64,000 bases of DNA from Cryptomeria japonica (GCF_030272615.1 NC_081406.1:246757218-246821217); one strand, 5' to 3'; positions 11,401 to 22,539 are shown, counted from the stretch's first letter. Notes: generated by a model not told the origin, from the sequence alone. Program-made: numbers and translations.

Positions 11401-11513
11401 CTTCCTCTTCTCCTATTGACCAACCTAAGAGACCACAACCTAAACACCCAAGTGATAAGGATGAGAACATTCCTCCTCCTCAATCTTCTCAACTTCCTAC
11501 TAAGACTAGATGA
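8414..11513 (+). pseudogene. Element A gag-protease polyprotein, broken
   Basis: Gag would form the capsid; the protease would cut it. The start MEPNLNGLFNEDMGN matches element B. Order: Pro/Ser-rich N-region, capsid-type retrotransposon gag domain (GKGDPLTHVKTFQ, ALQWYCSLP), knuckle region, aspartic-protease-like domain (GVLIDPSCMVNVI, YPWLSSMKAIA), Pro-rich tail. Damage compared with B: a 10-bp deletion after GATTTTCG near 8548 (frameshift), TCA to TGA at 8863, and one base lost near 11070 (frameshift). The longest intact piece is 8866-11130 (754 codons). The knuckle's first His is Leu (FCQFLRQTGHDTEKC). A 93-codon stretch is duplicated in tandem (9154-9711). No RT motif follows. Confidence 0.88.
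9154..9711 (+). repeat. In-frame 279-bp tandem duplication inside gag
   Basis: Copy 1 (9154-9432) and copy 2 (9433-9711) both run from TTTAGTGTGCCC to CTTGCAAATGC and differ at only about two positions that I can see. Length 279 is 93 codons, so the frame is kept. Element B has one copy. The repeated part is the core of the gag capsid domain. Confidence 0.95.
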
Positions 11514-11893
11514 AATCATTCTGCACGTGAACTCCGACGAAAGCGTCGTCTTAGAGCTCAGGCAACTGCTTCTCAAACTAGTATTATTCCATTTTCTCCT
11601 TAGCCGAAAATTGAGCCAAAATCTCCTAAACATAAGATGCATTATAGTCTTGATCCTGTGCGAGTTAAAGATCCTATTTTTATAAATCTTGATGATGATA
11701 TAGATGAAAATGTTATTCATGATGAAAATGTTACTTCTTTTCATTCTGATAGTGAATATGAATATGTTGATGTTGATAACCATTTATCTAACAAATTTTC
11801 TAAAGCACTTATCCTAGCTCCTAGACAAGAACAACGTGGCTTGGAACATGAACATAGCCCTTGTTTGGATCTTGTGATAGCTCCATCTATTGT
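11514..11893 (+). pseudogene. Element A 3' coding tail beyond a stop codon
   Basis: After TGA at 11511-11513 the same frame continues to look coding: Arg-rich NHSARELRRKRRLR, then KSPKHKM, then an acidic stretch (INLDDDIDENVIHDENV) and LILAPRQE. A second stop (TAG, where B has CAG) interrupts it. The frame is collinear with 17240-17734 in element B and is cut at 11894 by the B insertion. Its end continues at 19681-19765. Confidence 0.65.
11889..11893 (+). repeat. Target site duplication of element B (left), ATTGT
   Basis: ATTGT before B pairs with GTTGT at 19676-19680, four of five bases. Removing B and one copy restores the reading GATAGCTCCATCTATTGTGT, collinear with B's own sequence at 17631-17661. 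Confidence 0.8.
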
Positions 11894-13106
11894 TGTAGCA
11901 TCCTAAAATTGCGACACTTGCAATTTTGACTGCATTTCGGTCTTCACGATGGCGACGCAACACGCAACCTAAATGGAGACCCTGAAACCTGATTATGACA
12001 CTGAAAACTGCATTTTCTTGCACCCTGGCCTGAACCTCCTTTGCACCCTGCTGTCCCGGGAGGTGGGACCAGAGCGCCCAGCGCCCTGGTCCCTGGGTCC
12101 TATTTTGGGCCCGGTCTCTTTTGGACTTCGGGTCTTTATGTTTGCAAATTGGAAAATTATCTTTCCTGGTCGGCCTAAGGTCGAGAAAATCAGTCTATCA
12201 GCCCTAAATGACAAGTATATAAACTACATTTTCCTCTCTCATTTGGGGGAGAGAAATACATGACGCAAAAAGCATGGAAACTATACTCAATCATTCAAGC
12301 ATTCAAGCATTCCTTCAAGCAATTGATCATTTCAAGTCTCCATTCAAGGCTAAGTGTTGCATTCATGACAAGGATTCAACCATTGAAGAGGAGATCACTT
12401 ACAACATACTACTACAACATACAACATACAACATCTATACCTTCGCACATAAGGATACAAACATCCTTACAACAAGGTATTAGTACTTGTTTTACATTAC
12501 AGACATTTACATTTACAGCATTGCTCATTTCTTGGTTAATTCCAAAACCGGGGTTTGACCTAAAGGCAAACCCCTAATCCCTAACCCCCCAATTGTCTTC
12601 ACTTTTCTGTGTGTAGGTTGCAGGTACGCGGCTGAAATTGAAGATCTGGAATCCTTGTGCAGAGACGAACAGATCCCCCTTCGTTTCACGGATTTTTCGG
12701 AGGACTGTGGCGCTCGGGCGCCATCGTCTTGACAACTTTCGCTCAAATTTGCAGGACAGCATCGTATCGACATTTTACTGCTAATTCCAGGTCCGCAGCT
12801 TCATCCTATATCCCTAACTCAGTTTATAAGCGAATCTTTCTCACTTTCTATGCATTCCTAGCTTAATTCTTCTATGCACATTCTTTACAAAAGAGGGTAG
12901 CCTTGCTGTCATAACCCTTGAAACTCATTTAGCATCCAATCTTGCATTGCGTGGGATTGGATCTTGTGAGTTTCAACCCCTCTTTTGAATGTAAAGTCTC
13001 TCCCCTAAGTGAAAACCATCAACCCTAGAGTGAATCTCCCTTCTCTCTCCTTGGAGTTGGAAGAGGGGAGAGCAACTAGGGTTCGATCGCGATTTTCCGC
13101 TTTACA
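11894..13106 (+). repeat. Element B 5' LTR
   Basis: It runs from TGTAGCATCC to GCTTTACA (1213 bp) with a TATA box at 12216-12223. It has one 31-bp U3 unit. It is closely similar throughout to 18474-19675, with few substitutions visible. Confidence 0.93.
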
Positions 13107-13109
13107 TTT

Positions 13110-13126
13110 TGGTGAACCCGACGTGA
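13110..13126 (+). promoter_or_regulatory. Primer-binding site of element B (tRNA-Trp)
   Basis: TGGTGAACCCGACGTGA begins three bases after the LTR. It is complementary over 17 nt to the 3' end of plant tRNA-Trp including CCA, as I recall that tRNA. Many plant LTR elements use initiator Met instead, as the Copia element here does. Confidence 0.75.
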
Positions 13127-14377
13127 ACATCCTTTCTGATTATTCATGGTTAGATCTGAAAATTGGATTCCTTGATTACATTTCCATGTTTGATCTTTTG
13201 CAAATTTTAGAGGTTAATTGCATAAAAACCCTAAATTTTCTTTTTAGTAATTAAGCTTGTGAAATGTCTAAATGTTAATGCTTGTTTCAGATCTATCCTT
13301 CTATTACAAATTACCAATTCATATTTGTGCTTTAATTTTGAAAATTAAGTGGTTAAGTGTTAAAACCCTAATTTTTAAAACCCTCTTGATTCAACCTTTG
13401 TCCGACAATTTCACTGATCAAAACATCTCCAAATCAGCTGTAACTTTGGATTCCGCAATAAAATCACAATATCTTTCATCCCTAAAAATTTGGAAAAAAG
13501 TTGCGAGGACCGTGTGCACTCGGAGCACCATTGTCCCTGACATTTTTTCCGAAATTTTGGCAGCTAGATCTTACTGTATTTTTCTGCTAAAATCCAGAAT
13601 TTTGGCTGATTTTATCAATTATAACACTTTCAAAATTAAAGTCAAAGTTGGTCTAGGGATTGCTTGGATTAACGCTTCTAATCATTCAAAAATCATTGAA
13701 ATTGAAATTTTGTGTCAAAATTGTGTTCTTACTGTCCTAAATCTGAAAAGTGTGTTTGCATTCATTAAAAATTTCAGTGCTTTATTCAAATTCTTACAAT
13801 TTGTGACTTTTGAAATTAAGTGCTTAATTACAACAACTTTAATTTCCGCTTTCAAAATTGAATTTTGCGTGAAATTGAGTCAATTTTTAAATTTCAAAAT
13901 TTGCATTGCTCTTGACATTCCCTCTAAAATCATAAAATTCAAAATTTCAGTTTCCCTCTCTTTTTCAAAATTCAAATTTTTGCATTTTTCGACAATCTGG
14001 GTAGGGTTCAATTTTGAGATTGCAACTTTAATTTGGCCTATCTACAGATCGTAAAACGACTCAATTTTTTCAGATTAGCTCTAAAATCATCATAACTTTC
14101 ATCCCTGCAAATTTCGAAAAAAGTTGCCGGGACCGTGTGCACTCCGAAGCGCCACGGTCCCTGACATTTTTTCTGAAATTTCGGGAGATTGTCCTGATTG
14201 TATTTAACAGCTTAAATCCAGAAGATTGGCTGATTTGACTGAAAATTGTTACCTCTAAAATCAAAATTTTCTCTCCCTCTCTAGTGCATGAGTTTTACAA
14301 CAATAAGCCCTACTTACACTATTCCCGTTAGATGAAGCCGTAGAATTAAGTCTTTCCGAGGTTTAACTACTGAGGAG
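13127..14377 (+). other. Element B leader with two hairpin modules
   Basis: It is collinear with the element A leader. GGACCGTG hairpins lie at about 13507-13537 and 14129-14161; the second has a 9-bp perfect stem (GGGACCGTG with CACGGTCCC). A 260-codon open frame (13272-14054) matches a similar open frame in A but is AT-rich and has no recognisable domain, so it is not called. Confidence 0.6.
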
Positions 14378-17239
14378 ATGGAACCTAATTTGAATAGCCT
14401 TTTTAACGAGGACATGGGTAATTCCTCTAATCCTCCTAATGATGAAGAAGCTCTCCATGAGGTTTCTGAAGAACAACTTTCGAAATTGGATAACCAATTT
14501 GACGATTTTCGACAATGGATGTCTCAAGAATACCCCGATAGTCAAGCTCTTCCTTTAATTGAGGGTCTAAAATGTATGCTTCAAAGTGATAAGAATGGAA
14601 TTGATATTTTGCATGGTATTGCACACATTGTGGATTCGAATGTGATGCCTATGAAGAGTTGTGCTGAAAATTTGGGTTATACACAACCTCCTACTCAAGT
14701 CAATCATTCTATTCCTTTGACGACTTCTATTGCTAGCATACCTACCTTTACATCAAACATAATGGCTACTTCTACACAAGACATTCCTCCTGTGATCACC
14801 AGTCATGGGGGCAATCCTTCTTCTTCAATTAACCCTCTTCCTTCATTTAATCCGACTTCTTCATTCATTCCTTCAATGAGTGTCCCTATTATATATCCAC
14901 AAATGAACATGAGGCAAGGGGGCAATTCATTCAATCATTTCATTCCTCCTTGTAGTGTTCCTCCTGTCCAATCATCTCCTATGACTAATTATCATAGAGT
15001 CCCACCACCTTACTCTTTACCTTCTTTTAATAACATAACACCTCCATCACAATCTAACACGTCTAATATGAACTCTTCGACTGAAGCGACCATTAACAAT
15101 CTTGCACAAACTGTCTCTTCTTTACAGCAACAAATTGCCTCTATGAATCAATCTAAGTTTAGTGTGCCCGCATTTGATGTTGCGAGCCCACTGTCTCTTG
15201 ACATTGTTCGAGCTATTCCTCCTAAACATGTTGAAATCCCACATTTGGAGCTTTATAATGGTAAAGGTGATCCTCTAACACATGTTAAGACTTTTCAAAC
15301 AATATGTACTGATTTTGCTTATGACCAAAGGTTGCTTGCAAAATTGTTTACTAGAACATTAAGAGACAAAGCCCTACAATGCTATTGCTCATTGCCTTCT
15401 TATTCTATTACTTCTTTTGAACAACTTGCAAATGCTTTCATTCAACAATTTCAAAACAATATAAGTCCTAAAGTTACTTTGATTGATTTAATGCATTGTA
15501 AACAAGGTGTTAAAGAAAAAGTGACTGATTTTATTGGTAGATATAAGCATTTGTATGCTCAAATTTCTTTTCCAGTGCCTGACAATGATATTCAAAGAAT
15601 CTTTATTTCTAATTTACAAAAAGATATTCGAGACAAACTTCTGTTTTCTGAGTTTACTTCTTTCCAACAGTTGTGTGCAACTCTTCACAATTATCAACTG
15701 ACTGTGAGTCAAATGGAACAATCACATCCTATGGCTCCGAGTGATAAGGGTGATAGTAGTTAACAACCATTTGGGAAGTTTAAACCGAACAAAGATTCCA
15801 TCAAATTCAATGAAAACATCATCAACAACAATGTGAATGCAGCATCAGGTGTGCCTCCTATTTCTAAATTTTTCAAGAAAGAAAGAAAGTATACTCCTTT
15901 GAATGAATCATTGCATAGTATTATGAATAAGTTATTGGAACAAAATGTGCTTACTCTTCCTCCTATAAGACAAATTGATCCTGCAAAGATTACTTCACCT
16001 TATTTTGATAACAAATCTTTTTGTCAATTTCATCGTCAGCCTGGGCATGATACTGAAAAATGTTTTTCTTTAAAGGGTAAAATTCAAGATTTGATTGATA
16101 ATAATACTATTTCTGTTTCTGGAGTGAATAATAAAGGCAATACATCTGTAGCTCCTCCTAATCAAAATCTTCAGATTTTCACTGATCCATTACCTTCTCA
16201 TACCTCTAATGCGATTGAGACTAATGATTCCTCTCTTTCATCTGATGGTCTTGTGTCTATGACTCCGAATGTGATTAACTTTGTAGAGCAGCAAGAAAAC
16301 CCTAAAGAACCTTCCATCACATTTGATTCCAGTGAAACCATTAGGGCACCTGATGGTCCTTTATACATAGTTGCAAAAGTCAAGAATACACCTTGCCGTG
16401 GAGTGCTTATTGATCCTTTGTGCATGGTTAATGTTATTACTGAAGAATTTCTTTTTACTTTGCAATTGAATCAAGTGATATATGACAAAACAGATGTGAT
16501 TGTGAAACTATTTGATGCATTTTCTTCTCCTGCAATTGGTTCTATTACATTGCCTATTGAGGTCCATAACAAATCCCTTAATGTGAACTTTGCTATTATT
16601 CCATCTTCCAAACAATTTTGTGTGAAGCTTGGCTATCCTTGGCTATCTTCCATGAAAGCTATTGCTTCTCCTATTCACAAGTGTTTGAAATTTCCCCATA
16701 ATGGTGAAGTTGTTACTGTCAATCATAGTCTCTTTAAACCAGCTGAAAGAACTTCTAGCATTCCTATTGATTACTTTTGGCCTAAACAATTCCAATCTCT
16801 TCCTCCGCGAAGTGATCATCTTTTCAAATCTTATCAAAAGTGGAAAATAGATATGATCCTATCTCTAAGTGAACCTAGAACACCCAAACTTGACATTCCT
16901 ATCATTCTTGAGAAGGAAGTTCTTCCTTTGAAAGATAAAACTAATGTCTTTCCTCAAGAAGATTCCCAACCCATCCCTATGGATGTGACTATGTCTATAT
17001 CTAATAAACTTCCTAAGAGTAGACCTATACCTCCTCGTCATGATGGACTTGGTCTCCTTCCAAAACCAAATATTCCTCCTTTATATGGAGCAGTTCCTCC
17101 TCCTTCCTCTTATGGAGAGAAGAGACCTTCCTCTTCTCCTATTATCCAGCCTAAGAGACCACAACCTAAACACCCAAGTGATAAGGATGAGAACATTCCT
17201 CCTCCTCAATCTTCTTCACTTCCTACTAAGACTAGATGA
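14378..17239 (+). pseudogene. Element B gag-protease polyprotein, one internal stop
   Basis: A single frame runs from ATG at 14378 (MEPNLNSLFNEDMGNSS) to TGA at 17237-17239. It is broken once, by TAA at 15761-15763 where element A reads CAA (Gln). Domains in order: Ser/Pro/Asn-rich N-region (codons 1-245 or so), retrotransposon gag capsid domain (GKGDPLTHVKTFQ, LMHCKQGVKEK, FPVPDNDIQRIF), a CX2HX4HX4C zinc knuckle (FCQFHRQPGHDTEKC), aspartic-protease-like domain (RGVLIDPLCMVNVI; GYPWLSSMKAIA) and a Pro-rich tail. The usual Asp-Thr/Ser-Gly triad reads Asp-Pro-Leu, and A has Asp-Pro-Ser, so the protease may be inactive or unusual in the whole family. No pol domains follow. Confidence 0.88.
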
Positions 17240-17734
17240 AATCATTCTGCACGCGAACGCCGACGAAAGCGTCATCTTAGAGCTCAAGCAGCTGCTTCTC
17301 AAACTTCGCAATCCCCAAAAACACCTTCAACAAGCATTATTCCATTTTCTCCTCAGCCGACGATTGAGCCGAAATCTCCTAAACATAAGATGCATGATGG
17401 TCTTGATCCTGTGTGAGTTAAAGACCCTATTTTTATAAATCTTGATGATGCTATAGATGAAAATGTTATTCATGATGAAAATGCTACTTCTCCTGTTCAT
17501 TCTGATAGTGAATATGAACTTGTTGATATTCATAACCATTTATCTAACGAATTTTCTAAAGCACTTATCCTAGCTCCTAGACAAGAACACCGCGGCTTGG
17601 GATATGAACATAGCCCTTATTTGGATCTTGTGATAGCTCCATCTGCTGTGTTGGATGTTCCTCCTCTAGCATGTTCTCTGCCTTCCCGAAACATTGATCA
17701 GCAAGATCGGGGGGTAGATGACGTGCTAGACTAG
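17240..17734 (+). pseudogene. Element B post-stop tail, same reading frame
   Basis: Beyond TGA 17237-17239 the frame stays coding-like to TAG at 17732-17734: Arg-rich (ARERRRKRHLRAQ), KSPKHKM, acidic (NLDDAIDENVIHDEN), LILAPRQE, and DVPPLACSLPSRNIDQQ. Only one more stop occurs (TGA 17414-17416, where A has CGA). The TGA at 17237 is shared by A and B. The original protein probably ended here; alternatively the shared TGA is the real stop and the tail is decaying. Confidence 0.6.
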
Positions 17735-18473
17735 TTACATTAGCATAGCAGATTCTCTCCTCCTCTCTTGTGTTACTTCTTCTATATGTTATTCTCATTC
17801 TTCTATTTGTTGTCCTTAGTGTTGTCTACTTGAGGACGATGCAAAGCATTGAGATCTCTCGATCTCTCTCATGTTGACTCAAAAGACACATGTGTTCCCT
17901 TCTTCTAGGTGACCTTCCTTGATTGGGGAATGAAGAACAATTATGCATACATACATATAATATATATACATGAATTATCATACAGCATACTAACCCCGAG
18001 GAAAGCGAAGTCACCTTGTGCTTTGTGTTTTGTGTCTATTATCCTTGGGTTTATCACACACTTGGGGGCTAAATCCTTGCGATAATGTGCTTCTTTCTCA
18101 TTTCTTATATGTATCACTACCTTAAAGCAATCACCCCCGGTGAGGCGTGTGCGATCGCTTTAACGTAGGGGGGCATACATCCCATTCATATCTTTTCAAG
18201 ATACTTGAAAATTTCTTGGCAAATTTAACCTTGAATTGAAAATTTTTGATATCTTTCTTGCATGACTCATAGTGAGGGAACCTTACTACTGACAGTCATG
18301 GTTCTCCCTCGTGATCTTCCCTTTTACTTTGTCAATCGAAGTCGTAAGATCCTTAGTCCACTGGGGGCTTGGTGTATCTTGCCTCCTTGACGTGGTGAAA
18401 GTCTTTCAATGTTGTTTCCTTGTACTTTACCGGAAGTATGAGCATACATACTCCCGCTAAAGTGGGGGCTAAA
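17735..18473 (+). other. Element B 3' untranslated region and polypurine tract
   Basis: Non-coding, collinear with 19766-20518 in A (blocks such as CTTGAGGACGATGCAAAGC and ACACTTGGGGGCTAAATCC). It ends with the PPT AAAGTGGGGGCTAAA directly before the LTR at 18474. CTCCC upstream can pair with the G run. Confidence 0.75.
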
Positions 18474-19675
18474 TGTAGCGTCCTAAAATTGTGACACTTG
18501 CAATTTCGACTGCATTTCGGTCTTCACGATGGCGACGCAACACGCAACCTAAATGGAGACCCCGAAACTTGATTATGACACTGAAAACTACATTTTCTTG
18601 CACCCTGGCCTGAACCTCCTTTGCACCTGCTGTCCCGGGAGGTGGAACCAGAGCGCCTAGCGCCCTGGTCCCTGGGTCCTATTTTGGGCCCGGTCTCTTT
18701 TGGACTTCAGCTCTTTATGTTTGCAAATTGGAAAATTATCTTTCCTGGTCAGCCTAAGGTCGGGAAAATCAGTCTATCAGCCCTAAATGACAAGTATATA
18801 AACTACATTTTCCTCTCTCATTTGGGGGAGAGACATACATGACGGAAAAAGCGTGGAAACTATACTCAAGCATTCAAGCATTCCTTCAAGCAATTGATCA
18901 TTTCAAGTCTCCATTCAAGGCTAAGTGTTGCATTCATGACAAGGATTCAACCATTGAAGAGGAGATCACTTACAACATACTACTACAACATACAACATAC
19001 AACATCTATACCTTCGCACATAAGGATACAAACATCCTTACAACAAGGTATTAGTACTTGTTTTACATTACAGACATTTACATTTATAGCATTGCTCATT
19101 TCTTGGTTAATTCCAAAACCGGGGTTTGACCTAAAGGCAAACCCCTAATCCCTAACCCCCCAATCATCTTCGCTTTTCTGTGTGTAGGTTGCAGGTACGC
19201 GACTGAAATTGAAGATCTGGAATCCTTGTGCAGAGACGAACAGATCCCCCTTCGTTTCGCAGATTTTTCGGAGGACCGTGGCGCTCGAGCGCCATCGTCC
19301 TGACAACTTTCACTCAAATTTGCAGGACAGCACCGTATCGACATTTTACTACTAATTCCAAGTCCGCAGCTTCATCCTATATCCCTAACTCAATTTATAA
19401 GAATCTTTCTCACTTTCTATGCATTCCTAGCTTAATTCTTCTATGCACATTCTTTACAAAAGAGGGTAGCCTTGCTGTCATAACCCTTGAAACTCATTTA
19501 GCATCCAATCTTGCATTGCGTGGGATTGGATCTTGTGAGTTTCAACCCCTCTTTTGAATGTAAAGTCTCTCCCCTAAGTGAAAACCATCAACCCTAGAGT
19601 GAATCTCCCTTCTCTCTCCTTGGAGTTGGAAGAGGGGAGAGCAACTAGGGTTCGATCGTGATTTTCCGCTTTACA
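18474..19675 (+). repeat. Element B 3' LTR
   Basis: It runs from TGTAGCGTCC to GCTTTACA (1202 bp) with a TATA box at 18795-18802. It is followed by GTTGT (19676-19680), the right-hand target duplication, and then by resumed element A sequence. Confidence 0.93.
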
Positions 19676-19680
19676 GTTGT

Positions 19681-20518
19681 GTTGGATGTTCCTCCTCTAG
19701 CGTGTTTCCTACCTTCCCAAAATGTTGATCAGCAAGATCGGGGGGTGGATGACGTGCTAGACTAGTTCATTAGCATAGCAGACTCTCTCATCCTCTCTTG
19801 ATCTCTTTTGTTACTTCTTCTATGTGTTATTCTCATTCTTCTATTTGTTGTCCTTAGTGTTGTCTACTTGAGGACGATGCAAAGCATTGAGATCTCTTTT
19901 GGTCTCTCTCATGTTGACTCAAAAGACACATGTGTTCCCTTCTTCTAGGTGACCTTCCTTGATTGGGGAATGAAGAACAATTATGCATACATACATATGA
20001 TATACATGAATTATCATACAGCATACTGACCCCAAGGAAAGCAAAGTCACCTCGTGCTTTGTGTTTTGTGTCTATTATCCTTGGGCTTATCTCACACTTG
20101 GGGGCTAAATCCTTGTGATAATGTGCTCCTTTCCCTTCTCATTTCCTATATGTATCACTACCTTAAAGAAATCACCCCCGATGAGGCATGTGCGATAGCT
20201 TTAACGTAGGGTGGCATACACCCCATTCATATCTCTTCAAGATACTTGAAAGTTTCTTGGCAAAATTAGCTTTGCCTTGAAAATTTTTGATATTTTTCTT
20301 ACATGACTCATAGTGAGGGAACCTTACTACTGACAATCATGGTTCTCCCTCCTGATCTTCCCTTTTACTTTGTCAATCGAAGTTTTAAGATCTTTAGTCC
20401 ACTGGGGGCTTGGTGTATCTTGCCTCCTTGATGTGGTGAAAGTCTTTTAATGTTGTTTCCTTGTACTTTACCGAAAGTATGGGCGTACGCTTATACTCTC
20501 GCTAAAGTGGGGGCTAAA
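19681..20518 (+). mobile_element. Element A distal interior after the B insertion
   Basis: The sequence resumes with GTTGGATGTTCCTCCTCTAG, matching B at 17649 onward. The frame ends at TAG 19763-19765 (RGVDDVLD, stop). A non-coding 3' region and a PPT (AAAGTGGGGGCTAAA) then lead into the 3' LTR. No pol sequence is present. Confidence 0.85.
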
Positions 20519-21779
20519 TGTAGCATCCTAAAATTGTGACACTTGCAATTTCAATTGCATTTGGGTCTTCACGATGGTGGCGCAATGTTGAACCTGAATG
20601 GAGACCCCGAAACCTATTTACGACATCGAAAACTGCATCTTTCTACACCTTGGCCTGATCCTCCTTGCACCCTACTGTCCTGGGAGGTGAGACCATGGCG
20701 CCCAGCGCCCTGGTCCTTCAGGACCACGGCACCCAGCGCCCTGGTCCTTCAGGACAACGGCACCCAGCGCCCTGGTCCCTGGCCCTATTTTGGGCCCGGT
20801 CTCTTGTTGGGCATCGGGTCTTTAAGTTTGCAATTCGGAAAATAATGTTCCTATGTCGGCCTAAGGTCAGAAAAATCAGTCTCTCAACCCTAATTGACAA
20901 GTATATAAACTACTTTTCCCCTCCTAGAAAGAGGAAGTAAAAAAAAAAAGAAGCAAGTACAAGAGGCGGAAGCGCTAGGCAAACATTCAAACATTCAAAC
21001 ATTCAAGCATTCAAGCATTCCTTCAAGCAATTGAGCATTCTAGGTCTCCATTCAAGGCTAGGTGTTGCATTCAAGACAAGGATTCAACCATTGAAGAGGA
21101 GATCACATACAACATACAACATCATTACACCTTCGCATGTAAGAATACAAACATTCTTACAACAAGGTATCAGTACTTGATTACATTACAAACACTTACA
21201 TTTACAGCATTCTCATTTCTTGGTTAATTCCAAAACCGGGGTTTGACCTAAAGGCAAACCCCTAATCCCTAACCCCCCAATCGTCCTCTCTTTTCTGTGT
21301 GTAGGTTGTAGGTACGTGGCTATAATTGAAGATCTGGAATCCTTGTGCTTAGACGAATAAATCCCCCTTCGTTTCGTGGATTTTTCGGAGGACCGTGTGC
21401 ACTCCGGGCACCATCGTCCCGTCAACTTTCGCTCAAATTTGTAGGACAACATCATCTTGACATTTTACTACTAATTTCAGGTCCGTAGCTTCATCCTATG
21501 TCCCTATCTCCATTTATAAGTGAATCTTTCCTACTTCACATGTACTCCTAGTTCAATCCTTCTATCTACATTCTTTACAAAAGAGGGTATCCTTAATGTC
21601 TCAACCCTTGAAACTCATTTAGAATTCAATCTTCCATTGTGTGGGATTGGATCTTGCAAGTTTCAACCCCTCTTTTGAATGTAAAGTCTCTCCTAAGTGA
21701 AAACTGTCAACCCTAGTGATCTCTTCTCTCTCTCCTTGGAGTGGGGGGGAACACCTAGGGTTCGATTTTCCGCTTTACA
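20519..21779 (+). repeat. Element A 3' LTR with three 31-bp U3 units
   Basis: It runs from TGTAGCATCC to GCTTTACA and has a TATA box at 20902-20909. Three 31-bp units start at 20691, 20722 and 20753; the 5' LTR has one. Each unit carries CCCAGCGCCCTGGTCC and the unit junction forms GGTCCTTCAGGACC. It is followed by TCTAC (21780-21784). Confidence 0.92.
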
Positions 21780-21784
21780 TCTAC

Positions 21785-22539
21785 ATATGTTTTGATGACT
21801 AAGATAGGCTCTAGGAGAATAAGGAGGATCTAGAAAGATTGAAACACCAATATTTTGATCTTACCCCCTTGTGCTAGAGTATGAGAAGAAGATAGTGCCA
21901 TGTTCTTCTTCAATTCTTTCTCTCCATTAGAGAGATCATTGATAGGAGTATTATCTTGTTCTTAATTCGCACTATAAATGAAAGCTTTGAGATCTGATTG
22001 ATTGTAAAGGAGAAATTTGGAGACTCTAAATATGCAATATGCCAAAGTGCCATGAATGAAAAGAAACAATTTGAAGTGAAATAAGTCATTATCCAATATA
22101 TGATTATAATAAATATAATTGAGAAGATGAGTAATCATATGTGAACTAGAAAATAAATCAGATCTATTAAGGGCCATTATTAACTTTTAGAATCATATCT
22201 GAAAATTAAAGTGGTGAATTATACAACCTACAAAACTAATTAACCAAAATAAATTAGGATTTTTATAAATAAAACCTCTAAATTTATGTAATCTGAATAA
22301 AATGAGATCTATATTTAAAAATTGAAATATTTCCAAATCAGATCTGAAACAATTAATCCAAATTAGACAGCCCACAAGCTCAATTTTAGAATTAGGGTTT
22401 TTGAAATTAACCTCTAAATTTTTGAATTTCAATTGGAAATTAAACTTGTAAATATAAACTTGAATTTTAAATTGTGTAAACACTCATATTTGAGAACATA
22501 AGTCAAAATTAAAGGTGTAACACATCGGTTTCACAAAAA
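21785..22539. other. Unassigned AT-rich sequence right of element A
   Basis: This continues the DNA left of element A. No coding region or repeat family was recognised. Small open frames here are AT-rich noise. Confidence 0.3.

Larger units (their letters stand above)
11894..19675 (+). mobile_element. Element B: complete gag/protease-only LTR element nested in A
   Basis: It has LTRs at 11894-13106 and 18474-19675, a PBS fitting tRNA-Trp, a leader with paired hairpins, a single gag-protease frame and a PPT. At 7782 bp it is structurally complete yet has no reverse transcriptase, RNase H or integrase. It inserted in the same orientation into the 3' coding tail of its relative, element A. Its LTRs look very alike and its ORF is broken only by point stops, so it is younger than A. 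Confidence 0.93.
5950..21779 (+). mobile_element. Element A: gag/protease-only LTR retrotransposon hosting element B
   Basis: The two LTRs (5950-7139 and 20519-21779) are flanked by a perfect TCTAC target duplication (5945-5949 and 21780-21784). The interior holds PBS, a long leader, a gag-protease coding region, a proline-rich tail and a PPT. There is no reverse transcriptase, RNase H or integrase in either half of the interior. Element B interrupts it at 11894-19675, so without B it is about 8 kb. It resembles the TR-GAG class: LTR elements that encode only gag and depend on pol supplied in trans. LTRs of A and B differ as subfamilies (CATCGGGTC with a poly-A stretch in A; CTTCGGGTC in B). 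Confidence 0.92.

Noticed and set aside
11355-11783. Antisense 142-codon Arg/Ile-rich frame over the gag tail
   Set aside because: It is a shadow of the real plus-strand frame with codon content typical of an antisense reading.
22193-22483. 96-codon AT-rich frame right of element A
   Set aside because: Composition-driven, no domain, no supporting context.
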